Assembly (NCBI GenBank): GCA_033063855.1
Contig: CP093829.1
Span: 15,841,537-15,905,536, forward strand
Length of the DNA stretch: 64,000 bases
Source of the DNA: Smittia aterrima
Lineage: Eukaryota; Arthropoda; Insecta; Diptera; Chironomidae
Direction of reading: 5' to 3'
Below are positions 1 to 12,600 of this stretch, in pieces; the first letter of the stretch is position 1, and every line of letters begins with the position of its first letter. The position numbers were made by a program, and so were the translations under genes. A model generated the notes under the pieces. That model made no database searches. It saw nothing but the letters and a program-made list of their open reading frames with translations, and was not told the origin of the DNA.

Positions 1-1662
1 CCATAGTCGACGAAATGTTTTCATTGCTTTTACTATGTCGAGACTTGTGTTTGTAGCTGCTGAAAGGTTCTTTGAGAGTCTCGCTCTTGCTTCGACAGTA
101 AACAGCATTGTTGCTCCCTCATAATCGCGAAACGTGTATTTGTGAAACAAATTTTCGCATTTGTGTATGAAGTCAGTCACATAATATGATTATGTTATAC
201 ACCGATATTGCATACCAAAAACTTTAAACTGAAGAGTAGAAAAAAATATTGGGGACGACGAAGATGCCGATGAAGTTAAAATAAGTTATTACAACTGCTT
301 GTTGTAATTTGCGGGCTTGGTTTTCTGGGTTACGGTGAAGTTTGTGTGTCTCTCTTTCTCTCTCTTACGTTCGTAAACTGTTGAATTAAAGCGCTTCATC
401 TATTATCGTTTGAGGAAAAACTTAAAACGAGAGAAAAAATTCTCAGAACGTAAAGTTTGTTATATTCAATGTTTGAACGTGCCCGCGATTACATAAAGGT
501 CAACTCAATTATGTTCAAACCGATTGAGATTGAGAATGTTAATTTACATTAATTACTCAATCAAAAAGTTTAACTCTTTCCGAAACAGTAAAATTATCGC
601 ATTCGCTTGGACATTGTTGACGAATCCAAAAAGAGTGACTTGAGCCATACACTCGGCTTACGACAACCCCGATGCTTACCCAACGTGGTTGACCTTCATA
701 TTACCGAATATTTTTTTGTGTGCATGGCAATCCTTCGATCACTTTTTTTTTAATCATGCAATCATTGAGCTCAGAATTGAGTAATCAAAAACATTTAAAA
801 CATTATTCTCAATGAGGAAAGCTCTCGTTATATGACCGACAACGAGCAAAATGAGAGAAAAGCAACTTTGAAAATGGTTTCGATGTATTTGCTCATCTAA
901 CAACGAAGACTTTGAAATGATTCACGCAAAACAATTCTCGAGATGATGATGAAAACTTGTGATGATGAAAAACTAGCGATTCAGCAACTATAAAAGCGTT
1001 ATGAATCATAAATGACGCGGCGCCCGATGTCAATTGCACTTAATCGCTTTATGTTGTGTTAAATCATTTGCACTTAAACGTGGATAGTGTCGACTGACAA
1101 TCATTCTATCAATTGACTAATTGTACTGCATGTGGTTTTATAATAAGGTTTTTCAATTCCAATTGAAAGGATAATTAATGAAAGCTTTAGCCATCTGAGT
1201 CATGTTTCGACATAGTAAGTTACATAAATCTGACAATTGAATAATCAATGCCTTCTAATGAAACTATCATAGAAATAAAAGGTCTGAATTAATTATTTCC
1301 ATTTGAGAACGGAAATTTTCACGACGCTCATTTGCGTGCAACGGAAATAGAAAAGAAATCTTTTTTACTCTCGAACAAAAAAAACTTTTTTGAAGGGGAA
1401 AGCGAAGGGTCTTTTTTCAGTCAAGATTAATTATAATGAATCATTGTTTAGTAAACATTGGCGACTTTCACATAACCACAAAAATCCTTTAAAATCTTCT
1501 CGCCTAAGCCGTCTTCTGTCTGTTTGTAAACAACGATTAATTTAATAGGCGAGTCATTTGACATTCTCCCGTCAGTGCGTGCAATGAGCTCCCTTAGCCT
1601 CAACTTCCCGGAAAACATTTTCACGCAAGTTCTAAACAAGTTTCCACTTAAAAGTTTTAGAT

Positions 1663-1848
1663 TTGAGAAGCTTTGGCTTTCAGACTTCTTCAAGAATCTT
1701 TCAAGCATCATCGAGCAAAAAACGAGACTCGAGAGTACTTGAAGACGATGAAGAAAACGATTCTGAGCGACAAAAATTGTATCAACAAGTCATTGACATC
1801 GAGCAAACGAATATGTCTCCCTTGCAAATGAAATATTTTGCTCGTTAA
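1663..1848 (+). CDS. Candidate terminal exon of an unidentified gene (weak)
   Basis: An open frame ends in an acidic, well-formed C-terminus (roughly the last 37 residues, from VLEDDEENDSERQ to SPLQMKYFAR and a TAA stop). A possible acceptor (CTTTCAG) precedes the best-looking part. Codon use looks protein-like compared with the rest of the region. There is no ATG-led upstream exon that I can find, no family match, and no clear AATAAA close behind it. It may be the last exon of a gene entering from the left, or chance. Confidence 0.25.
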   Translation: MRSFGFQTSSRIFQASSSKKRDSRVLEDDEENDSERQKLYQQVIDIEQTNMSPLQMKYFAR

Positions 1849-4800
1849 GCTCCATTAAATGTATGACGACCGAAAAAAAGAAACATTTTCGGGGGCCAAC
1901 GAGAGAAAGAGAAGTCAGCAAAAAAGGAAATGAATATTTATTTATAAATTTATATTCTGTTCAATTGATTTCGCATTCAATTCAGTTAATTAAAAAAGTG
2001 GCAGTTCGTCAATAGAATCAGCCAAAGAAAGCTCTTTTATCTTCGGCAAGAAGAAACGAGTCGAGAGCAACGCAATTCAAAGTATTTGATCTGCGGGGAA
2101 TTTAAATAATTTCGCCCGCAAGCGGGGAGGGTCAAATTGAAGTCACTTGTAATTTGAATACCGAGCATTCTTGTTTCTTCATCGCGTTTTCGATAGACGA
2201 AAGAGCGACTTTGATTTGTTTACGAAGTGAAATCGCAAAACTCATCTGTTTATTTTATTGCTCGATTGTAAAGTACGGTAGCTATAAATAGTTCGTTTGC
2301 TCTCTCCTCGAAATAATTCACGAATCGGCGAAGTTTAATTAGAAGTTCTTACCGTGAGTCTTCAATGTAATCAATTATGATTGAAGACAGAGTTTGCGTT
2401 TATGCAAATGCAATCGTAACAAGAGCTATTTCCCGCTTTGAATAAAAACTTCAGAATAATTCTCACGTTACCTAATCACTCTACTTCAACTCACTGCGAC
2501 GGTTGTTTCATTCAAAAAGCGATTAATACATACAACTTTAAACAATACACGTTGGTCAAGCGAGCTCGCTTGATATTTTTTAGAAAAATATCAAAATTAT
2601 GATTGAAATGGTTTAAAGTTTCTGAGCTACTTTTCATCATCTCACTCAGTCAACATGTGTTGAGGAAAATCTAATTTCGCACTCATAAGACGCGTTAATT
2701 GCTTCATATCCAATGAAAATAAAAAATTATTCTTAGAATAATGAACGAGCGAGAATCACAATCGGCTTCTTACGTAATTAATTTTATGACATAACGCGAG
2801 CAATTGTAATGAAACACCGAAAGTTTCAAGGAATTCTATTTCAAGTCAGAGAACTTTTTATTTCCACAGTTCATTGTTTATGTTCAGCGTTATGTCATAT
2901 CGCTCTCGTTTCCCTTTCGCCTCTCGTTTCATTTGCCCCTGAGAAGCGTTGACACAAGATTTTCGCCCATGTAATCTCAATCGTGATCGATCGAAACCAA
3001 TTTCGTGAACCTTACCGTTCATTTTGATAGAGTTGACTAGGAATTGTGTGGGCGGATATTTGAATAATTTATTAAAATGCAGAACGAACTATCTGAGTTT
3101 ACTGAACGCTTATGCAATTAGAAAAGCCTATAATCGAGGGCAAGATAGTTACTTCAGCCAAAAAGTTCGAAGATAAAAGAGAGCAAATATCAAGAGATAT
3201 TGTATAACAAGCGATTACTCAATAAAACCGCGGCGAAAATTGAGTGAATAGGCAGACAACATACTCGATATTTGTTTCCACGGCTGCATGTCTGTGTCTC
3301 GTTTCGTTTTGTAGTTTCGAGCTTGTTGAATGTTTGGAGCTTTTTGTAATTGATAATTATGATTGACGTTATTTCGTTCATGCAAAGCGGGGCGAATTCA
3401 GCAAACGTAAAAAGGAGTTACCGACCAAATGTTGATTCATACAACGAAGCGAGTAATCCCACAGTGAGCTCATGTGGTTGGCTGTGATTCATTTAGTTGG
3501 TTATGCAAACTTGATGCAGAAGCTTACTCGTTGCAGTCGCTTGATACTTGTGAGATGTAAAAATTTAACAGAATTTCTGAAGAAGAGAAGAAGCCATAAG
3601 AATCATTATCATAAAAACGAAGGAAAGGAAAAAGCTTTTAAAAAATCATAAAATTAAAACTTGCATGATTTATGAAGTTGAAAAAAAGAAGCAAAGCAGT
3701 TAACGTAAACACGAATGAACAAAGTTTCAAAAGCTCTTGCAATTAAGTTTTGCAACTTTATGAACAGTACGAACGAGAAGGAATTCCTGTCTAAGATGCT
3801 GAAATCTTAAAAGCAAAGCTCCATTATAACCAAAGCCACCATCGCATTAAAACTGCAAGAAGCATGAGAATATACTCGCTAGGTTGCTTGCCAAGGCGAA
3901 ATGATTTCTCATTGATTTCTCAGCCAATTTCAGCATTTTTACTTCAACTTGATTCTGCAACATTCGGAATTTGCCAATAAACTGCAAAGAAGAAAAAGCT
4001 TTTCCCAAGTCTTGTGCGAGCGGCCGTGTCGTTGTCTCTCAGCAAACTCAACTCGACGAATGAAAGACAAAACCTGTTTCGTTCTGCTCCGGCCGATGAT
4101 CTTGACCCAAATCGTGACACAGACAACGCTTTATACGTAATGAGAAGTGTTGAATAAACCGAGACACAAAAAACTTATTTTTCTCTCGGTCTCGGCCTCT
4201 TTTCTTTTTATCTTCTCTGTATATTTATGAGACAATATCATTTTCCGTCTACACCGCAGTCAATATACCTCGATATATTTCGTTTAAAGAACGAAGTTTA
4301 AAAGATAAAGCGAGGAATATAAATAAAATTTAAAGAAGCGATGAAACTTTTGCCATTAGCGATGAAAGAGTGATTGAAACCTAAGCAATCAGTTTCTGTT
4401 GGTTGATGTCACAAAGACGTAACAAGAGACATCACATACATCATCGCTCTGAAATTCTTATTCAAACCATCGATCAATCAAATTGAGCTCCCTCTGTGTT
4501 TGTTCCGATTCTTTACTTTCATATTAATTATCGATTGTTCGATCGCCTACATCGTTGGATTGCAGGAATCAAATTCCTCATCAGGTGCGACGTAGTGTGT
4601 TTTGTGATATCGAAATGTTTTAAGGTTGCCTCTTGTCGGAAGATTAATCGTTTGAGAAAATTTATAATTAAACAAACAATATCAAGAGATTTGATCGTTG
4701 TCGTTCAATGGCTCGTCGAAACAAACATATGTAACTCGCATGTTGGGTTCGTTCGTCGGTTATAGAATCTTTCAATGTTGATTTTAATCTTGAGAATATT

Positions 4801-7800
4801 CCAAGATTCCAAGACATTCTTCTTCATAAAAAACGTTATTTTTGAATTTAGTCTTTGCACTTAGCTTTAAAAATTTAAATGCTTGAGAGAGAGATTAGCT
4901 TGAAGTTATTTCTGATGCGACGAACTAGATTCTTTGTATTTTATTGAAATTTTCGCTACATTTTAACCTCATGAAAATTCTTTGTCAGTTTCCCTTGAAG
5001 TTTCTTAAACATCTCATTAGCCGTGTCGTAGAAAATAAATCTTGCAATTTAAATTAAATGCTCAAGCAGCATCACTGGTGAAAACGAAGAAACAAAGTTC
5101 ACGCCATCGAATGCCAGAAAGTGTGGCTGATCGTCTCATGTTACACGTTTTATTGTCTTTACACTTGCTACAGAAGCAATTGTGAGAACATAAAAGCAGA
5201 TTTCACTCGAGACAACAAATGTTGTTCCCTCCGATTTCAGCGAAAGCTGTTTAATATTTTAAACCGTGAGCGCCTTCGTTTATGCATGAACAAATGGAAA
5301 CATTTTTTCTTCTTCTTCCTGAGTTCAAAGAATTTCTAAATTGTTTCCTATCTAAAATTAGAAAAACATTTTTCTCTTACAACGATTTTTTTGTTTTACA
5401 CGTTATGTCTCGTAAGGATGTCGCGGAAATTGAGTCAATCATTAGATTAGATAATAAAGGAATGCGGGAGCATATGCTGTCGAAAGTATCACATTTTAAA
5501 AGAAAATATTTCGCGAAGTGATAAGACGAATCGGCCGAATGTTCACAGCTTTCAGAGAGGATTTTTTTTTCTTTTAAAATAAACCTCGAAGCGAATGTAA
5601 ATATTTGTGCACCATAAATTACTCCGTCCCAATCTGCTTACGTGCTGAAAGTCAACCACAATCTCTATCGCTCAAAAATTCTCGAGAATTCTCGCTTAAA
5701 TTTAATTTCGACAATCTATTAATAAAGCAAATGAAAATTATCAACAAACGAGGTGCAGATTCTTTAATTGTCTCATTTAAAGCTTGAAATCTCCTTAACC
5801 TCATAATACGCCACGAGAAATGAAAACAAACAAGATCATTAGGCACTCTCAAATTTCTTTGTTCACGAAACCTTTCTAAATATTTTTCTGAATCGTCTGT
5901 TGTTTCTGTTGAAAAATTTTCAAAGAACAATTGTCATCAAACGTCACTTGTAGACAGAAGCAATGCTACTACAGCTAAGAAATTGAATCGAGCGAGCGGG
6001 GAATTTGCATTTGAAACAGACGAAAAAAAATCAACAAAAACCTTGATCAAACTTTATTATAGATTCAGGAAGTATTTCGTCGCAGTTCATAGTTGAGTTG
6101 TCACGCGTTTAATTTTTCATTTGAGTACGGAAAGCAACATGAAACCCAAATCAAAGTGTCACGTTCCTACTCGCGCTATGATCTCAGAACATTTTTAGCT
6201 CGCAAATTTGTGTGAAGGTTGCGAATTTAAATCTCGCCCTCGCCCAATGATGCAACTTTACTAAAAATAAAACTCCTCCGGAGATTGTGCAAGCGGTTCA
6301 CATGTTAATTACATTGAGAAAAGTTGATAGCGTTCAAGGAATTGGAATTCACATCAGATTCCTTTCGCTTCTCGCTGCGAATCACTTTCCGGACATGTTG
6401 TGAATAGAGGAAGCAGCGCAATTGTTGAGTGTGAAAATAAAAACGTTCGACAAATAAAATTGATTGGAAAGAAGATTGCTGATATTTTAAAATTGTTCAA
6501 CAAAAGCACGGTAGTTGCCTTGAAGGAAGCAAGAGCATTTCTCTATTGAAAGTTTAAAAGCACCTGAAGGCTTACCGAGTCAGTCAGAGCAACAATATAA
6601 CGCTACTGAGAGTTGGAAACTATTCGATGAAAAGATTTTCCAGCAAAAGCGCTTCAGGAGATAGATTAAAGATTTCGAAACTTCGCCCAATGCACCAGCC
6701 ATAACGAACGATCCCATTCTCCTACCCAACCTCGATGAGCTCGCTGAGAGAGAGAGAGAAAGAGCGAAACTATTTAATGCCATAATCCTCCCAAATCAAA
6801 TTTCTTTTATAATGAAAAATTCTCTCCAATGATGAAGCTGCGAGCAAAGCACACAGCGAGATCGGAAAGCTTTCATTGAAGGATAAGCGTGTAGTAAATA
6901 TTGATTTTGTGATTAAATCAGAGACATGAAGAATTCAGTGCGGCAAATTTTTATGCTTCGTGTGTTTGTATTCTCTCGATAATTCTTTTGGCAACGACAC
7001 CGCTAAATGATTTTCCTTTTTATTCGGAGGGTAATAATCAATAATGAACGCGCTGGGTGGTGAAATTCAAGCCTTGTTTTGTAATGGCCATGAGGTGAGA
7101 AGGCGTGAAAAAGGAAAAACGATAAAAAAATCGAGCATTATGTCAACTCAATCGGAAAGAATGAGTTTACTGGAGCAGACACACGATGATTCAAGAACTT
7201 CATTCATAAATGGTCGAGATGGAAATTGCATGCCCACTTGGATTGAACAAAGCTTTGTGTATAGGAAATTTAATTAAGAGGAGAAATGATTTTTAAGATT
7301 GTTTGTTTTATGTCAAGTCGAGCGCTCTGACCTTAAGTCAAAATGAAATTAATTTCATGAATTGGAAGAAGCTTTGTTATCGAGAAATGTTGGGATTAAA
7401 ATCTTTTGTCGCCCCGGCTCCCGTGCGGCTTGAGTTACGTAACACTTCGTCATCAATCAGAAACGATAGCGGAGAAGCTCTTATGTTCCTTTGCCACGTG
7501 CCTTTCATACAAAACGAACGTTTTGTTACTGTTCAGCCACCGTCAGAAGTGAGCAAGAGTCAATAAAGTCGTTGCTTTTGAAAAATAAGAATTATTAACA
7601 AGGAAAATGAGAAAATGTCTCGCAGTTTTTCATAAGCAAAGCAGCGATAATTTGTCTACGGGCACGAGTGGGAGATAAAAAATGAAAAACTATCGTCGCT
7701 CTTGCTCGTCGCCGTGCACAGGAAATTTCTTTTGATGAGTGAAAAATTGCTTAAAAATGTTTGCAATATCGTCAAGCCACAGACTTCGTTTGCATTTCTT

Positions 7801-8911
7801 TCTCTTCTGTCATGAACTCTCGAGCTTGGCATCGTTTAATGCAAACTACGTGCTAATGTTCGTTCTTGGTTTTCTTGTCGAGACATTAAGACCAAAGTCG
7901 TTGCATTCGAAGAGAATATTCTGCAATTGAAGTTAAAGAAAAAATAATAGAGAATACCGGTCACATGCGACGATGGCCTTTTTCGATTTTTCTTTTTCCC
8001 TAAATAATTTTTGACTAAGAACTTTCCTTGAATAAAATTTTGAAAAAAATTGAATTTGAACGACGTCAACCAGCTTCTTATCTCTTCTCTAATCTGCTAT
8101 AATAAGGTTTTTTCTTTCGAAAAAAGCCTTAAAAATAATGAAACGTTAAATTATAATGAAGCAAATATGTTAGAAACTTCGTTAAATTGAGTTACAGAGC
8201 TTAGCGGAAATTTGTTTGCGTTCTAGACAGTTGGGAATATCGTTCATGCTCGAGACGAGGAAGTGTTTAGCGAGAAGCAATTAGCAAGAAAACTTTTCTA
8301 TAAACTCTCACGAAACTCTTATTGATTGTCGCAATAAAGCAACAAACTTTATTAGCTCACAGATCGTTTACAGAACCCACTGAGCGGCTTAAGCAAGTGT
8401 GTAGTTAAGTAAGTGGATGAAAAATTGGAAAACTTGAAGTGTCTTCTAAATCAATCATCGTGCGAATAGGCAGACAACAAGCAAACTAATTCCGTAGATG
8501 AGAGAGTGAGCGGCGCGAGCTAATAAGAAATTAAATTTATTCTTTTATAATCTTTGGCTAGCGTTCAAAAGCGACGAAGAAAAATCGACATTATTTTTCT
8601 CGATGGGCTCAGACGCTTTATTGTCTTTCTTGCTTTTAATGAGCAAAGCATTCATTTGTCTCAGACTCATTGTGCTTGCGAAAAGAAGATCGCGTCAAAC
8701 ATGTGGTGTGTTCACCGATTGCGAAAATTTTAATTAAATTGCACGGCGGTAATTAATTGAAGAATTATTTGCGAAGTTAAATCTTTATACATGAGTTGGA
8801 CGAGTCGGTCGCATTGTGCAATAAGAGTAATCAATCTAATTTGGATCGAATGACTAAGAAAATGGAAGTGCGAATCATCGAATTAACGTTTCGAGCATAG
8901 AGTTACATGCT

Positions 8912-9085
8912 AAAGATCTTTCATAGATAACAACATAACTAGATGCGACACTTCGCCAATAACGGTTTGAGAGAGGTTGCATTGTTGTTGTTTTTTGCTT
9001 TGTTTGATTCCGTTTCGGAATGGGCCGAAATGTATGATTCCGGATCGGAATCATATATTTTGCTCCATTCCGGATTGGAATCGAG
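8912..9085 (+). repeat. Left arm of the foldback element
   Basis: Reverse-complementary to 9449-9612. The arm contains short GATTCC/GGAATC palindromes and a GTTGTTGTT run, both mirrored in the other arm. Confidence 0.8.
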
Positions 9086-9448
9086 CAAATTTTTTTCGTT
9101 CGTTTTGGGTTGTTGTTGTTGTTTGAGAGAGGTTGGAGGAAATTCAACAGAAACTCAGCTGTTTTTACTAAAACCTTTGAAGCTTTATACAAAATGAAAG
9201 TTTTACTAGTTCGCCTAGCCCTTAGGGATTTTTTTGAAAGAAGTCAATAAATGAATCATGTATAAAAAAAATTAAGAAACCTGTTGCAATGGGGAAGTTT
9301 GGGAATCGACCTAAGATCAAAAAGCTATCACTTATTTAACAACAAACAGATTAAAGCTGACAGCAAGGGAAATATCTCATCGCGTTAATAACAAAGAGCA
9401 ATAATTCTATTAAAAACTAATTTTATTAACATCAACGAAAAAAACTAT

Positions 9449-9612
9449 GCTTGATTCCAATCCGGAATGGAGCAAAATATATGATTCCGATCCGGAATCA
9501 TACATTTCGGTCCATTCCGAACTGGAATCAAACAAAGTGAAAAACAACAACAATGCAACCTCTCTGAACTTGAGTGTCGCATCTAGTTATGTTGTTATCT
9601 ATGGATCTTTGC
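9449..9612 (-). repeat. Right arm of the foldback element
   Basis: Reverse complement of 8912-9085, and slightly shorter because of a small deletion near the CTTCGCCAATAACGG segment of the left arm. The remaining blocks align in order. Confidence 0.8.
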
Positions 9613-12600
9613 ACATCGACGTCTTGGTAATCATAAAACAAGACATCATTAATGACAGAGAGGCTTTGCACATGTTTTCTCCATCAACGACCATTTTATT
9701 AGATTGCGTAATAAAATTCAAACGTTTTCACAGAAAATTTAATTTGCTAATTCCTCTTCCGTTCTGTCCATTCTCAGATAGAAACAGAACAATTTTGATG
9801 AAAACCAAAGCTGAGTTTGCTTCCATTGTGCGTTGAGATCACAAACATCAACTTGTTCGTCTCTAAATCAACCCGAAACAAACAAAACATTTAAAAGTTT
9901 CATTTGACGAGTTGCCAAAGCCGAAAGTCGAATAGGATTGATAACAAACGTTATCGTTGCTGACGGTCGGGCCACAATCATATTTTCTGTTTTTCTCGCT
10001 CGAAACTAATTTGAATCACTCGAGTTTGGATGATTTATGGAAAGAGTCAAACACAGTCAGAGGCTCAAAGCATCATTGGGAAAGCGATGTTGATAGTTTT
10101 TATACTTCTCGTGGATTTTACAAGGCGAGAACAGCAAAAAAAAAACTTTTCCTTTTTGCGACGTGTTTCGACAATTCGTTTTATTGCAAACGGAAAAGTT
10201 TATTTCCTCCCCGAAGCGAGCGAAAGCGATCCGACTCAGATGCTTTGAGTATTCACGTACGATTTGTTTTTAGGACGAAAACATGGGAAACCTGATAGTT
10301 TAACCCTTTTCCTCGTCCATATGACCTTAAACAGCATCAAGAAGATCCGAAATTAGGTCACATTAAATACCAAGACAAGGGTGAAGACCCAAAGCCTAAG
10401 TAACGTCACGTTCCATTTTATTCCTTAGCTGATAGCTACTGACAAGATAGATTTTGAACATTTCCTTTGATGTTTCTTATTGATAAACCAAAATTGGAGT
10501 AAATAATTCATGAAACTTGAGCCAGCAAATATTTCCAAAGGCAAATTTTCATTCGGAAGAAATTGACATCCCTTGTGTAATCTTTTGGTTTAATGACTAA
10601 ATGACAACATGCTTAATGAAAACTGCCTCGTGCTTAATTAAGTTCTAACTGAGCTTACGTAAGATAAATTTAATCGCATACAGTACCTGTACGTAACTCA
10701 TTTGACCGGCGAGCTAATATTTAGTTCTACTGTCTGCTTCGTTCGCTTATGCAATCGATTACGACATAACAAAGTTCTTTACATTTACGCCGCATGACAC
10801 GGCTTGCGATTTCATCAAATATTGAACGACACAATCAGTTAATGTGAAGTAAGTAAGTAATGAATAAATTTTGCGCAAGTTTAAAGAAATATTTATTTCA
10901 TCGCACGTGAGGCTCTCTCGCCAAGTGAATTTTGCGGAGACTCGTTCCATATTCAAGATCTTAATGGGGTCTCTCCGGTGAAAATTGTTGCGAAAGCATA
11001 AAACTCGTTTGTTTGCTTTGTGATTTAATCTCAATTTTTGTTTTTTTTTTTCATCAAAAAAATGTTTTGCCACTCAGGTCATAAGAAAACCGAAAAGTTG
11101 TTGTACAAACAAAGGAAAGAAAAAATTTATTTTGGTTTGGTGATGAACACAAGCGACTTAGCCATTAAGAACAATTTATCTCGTCATAATCTGCAAATAA
11201 AACTATTGTCGTTTACCTGTTGAACTCAATGAATTTTCTTCATTGCAACGTTCGTACGTTGATGGCAACTCATGCAGCAAAGTATTATGCGGAGCGTTTA
11301 TATGGAGCATCTTGAATCTCGTCTTGGCATAGGATCGTCGTTAAAAATTTGCTTCGTTCTCTTGAAAAAATCTCCATGATACGTGCAGCCATGATAAATT
11401 GAAGCTCTGTGCTCTGCAGAACGACGTGCGACACACACTGAATCCTTTCGTTCTTAGAGCATCGTTCAGATGATAAACTGTCGTCGTTATCCATCCGTCC
11501 AAAAAAGAACATCCCCAACACCACCCCAAGCTGCAGATATGCCAATAAAATTTTCAATTTTGTTTGAAGCAATTCCTTTAAGAAAAATATATTTTATGGA
11601 TCACGAGACATATGTAAGATTCCTCGACTAAAACACACCATTCGAATCACGTTTCAGCATTTAAATGCGCTTTGACTGAACATTCTCACCTTCGTCAAAA
11701 TCATAAATTATCGCCCGTGAAATATCCTCCACGCGGCGTGCACTTCGAAAATTGAGTTCAAACTGCTCATAATGTTTTTATAAGTTTCGCGCTGGCGACA
11801 TTCATTGGCTGCACGCAACTAACTTCAACGACAACATTTCAATTTAAACTATCGATTTTTTTATTTTCCTCAATGCTATCTAAGAAGGATTGCAAAAGCG
11901 GGTGGGCGGATTTTTTTATTAGCTGTGCGAGCGAGGATGGGAAATACAATAAAACAAGCCACGACATGCTCCGCAATCATGACATTATAAAGCATAAAAC
12001 AGAGAAATTTATTGCCAGAAAGCTCATTGCGCTGCTGACTTTTTCCTCCCGAGAATTTTGCATGCAAAGGGAGAGAAATAAATAAAAATAAACAAACATT
12101 TGGGATTGTGGCCTGCAATATATTTTTTTTGCGAAAGTCATTTTTGCAAAAAAGCCTCGCGCACAATTCAACAAATGAACGTGCGCGAACGCGAAACCTG
12201 ACGTAACAATTCTTGCGACACATGATTCGAGATTTATATTTCACTTTTCATTTTCTTAAACGTTTGAATCAGTCAAGATTTAGGTTGTGACATCTCACAG
12301 CTCATCGTAAGCCTATCCATTCAATTGAAGATTGATTCGAGCTGTCTCCAACTTAATCTCGATAAGACATTATACAATAACGTTGATCTTTTACTAATTA
12401 CCCCTCCAGTCTGTTCGTCTAACGAGATTTAACAATCCGGTAGGCACAAAGAGAAGGCAATGAAGTCTCGTCAACAACAATGGTACCAATGACTTAATAC
12501 ATTTCACCTTGGTATTTAATAGGTTGAAGAGTAGAGAGATGACGACAATAAAGCACCAACACACAATCTTTTTGCTTCTCTTTCTCTCTCTTAGCTTTGC

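Larger units (their letters stand above)
8912..9612. mobile_element. Foldback (long inverted repeat) element
   Basis: Two arms of about 165-175 bp, at 8912-9085 and 9449-9612, are reverse complements of each other with only scattered differences and flank a ~360 bp loop. Shared blocks include ATAACAACATAACTAGATGC near the outer ends and TGATTCCGGATCGGAATCA deeper in. Within each arm, GATTCC/GGAATC motifs form nested small palindromes. No transposase frame is present. The organisation fits a non-autonomous foldback or MITE-type element. No target-site duplication was identified with confidence. Confidence 0.75.

Noticed and set aside
2283..2360. TATAAATA followed by a GTGAGT donor, as if a promoter and first exon.
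   Set aside because: No exon to splice to could be found; such strings are common in AT-rich sequence.
8100..8135. Short hairpin (AAGGTTTTTTC / GAAAAAAGCCTT).
   Set aside because: A small stem in homopolymer-rich sequence; no transcript context for a terminator or microRNA.
3245..8480. A 16-base match (GAATAGGCAGACAACA) near 3247 and 8464.
   Set aside because: Too short and isolated to call a repeat.
8943..9836. Open frames of 84-129 codons in and around the foldback element.
   Set aside because: They run through the inverted arms and reflect the GATTCC/GGAATC palindromes, not a protein family.
11876..12244. A 122-codon minus-strand frame.
   Set aside because: No start context, splice structure or recognisable motif; composition resembles chance frames around it.
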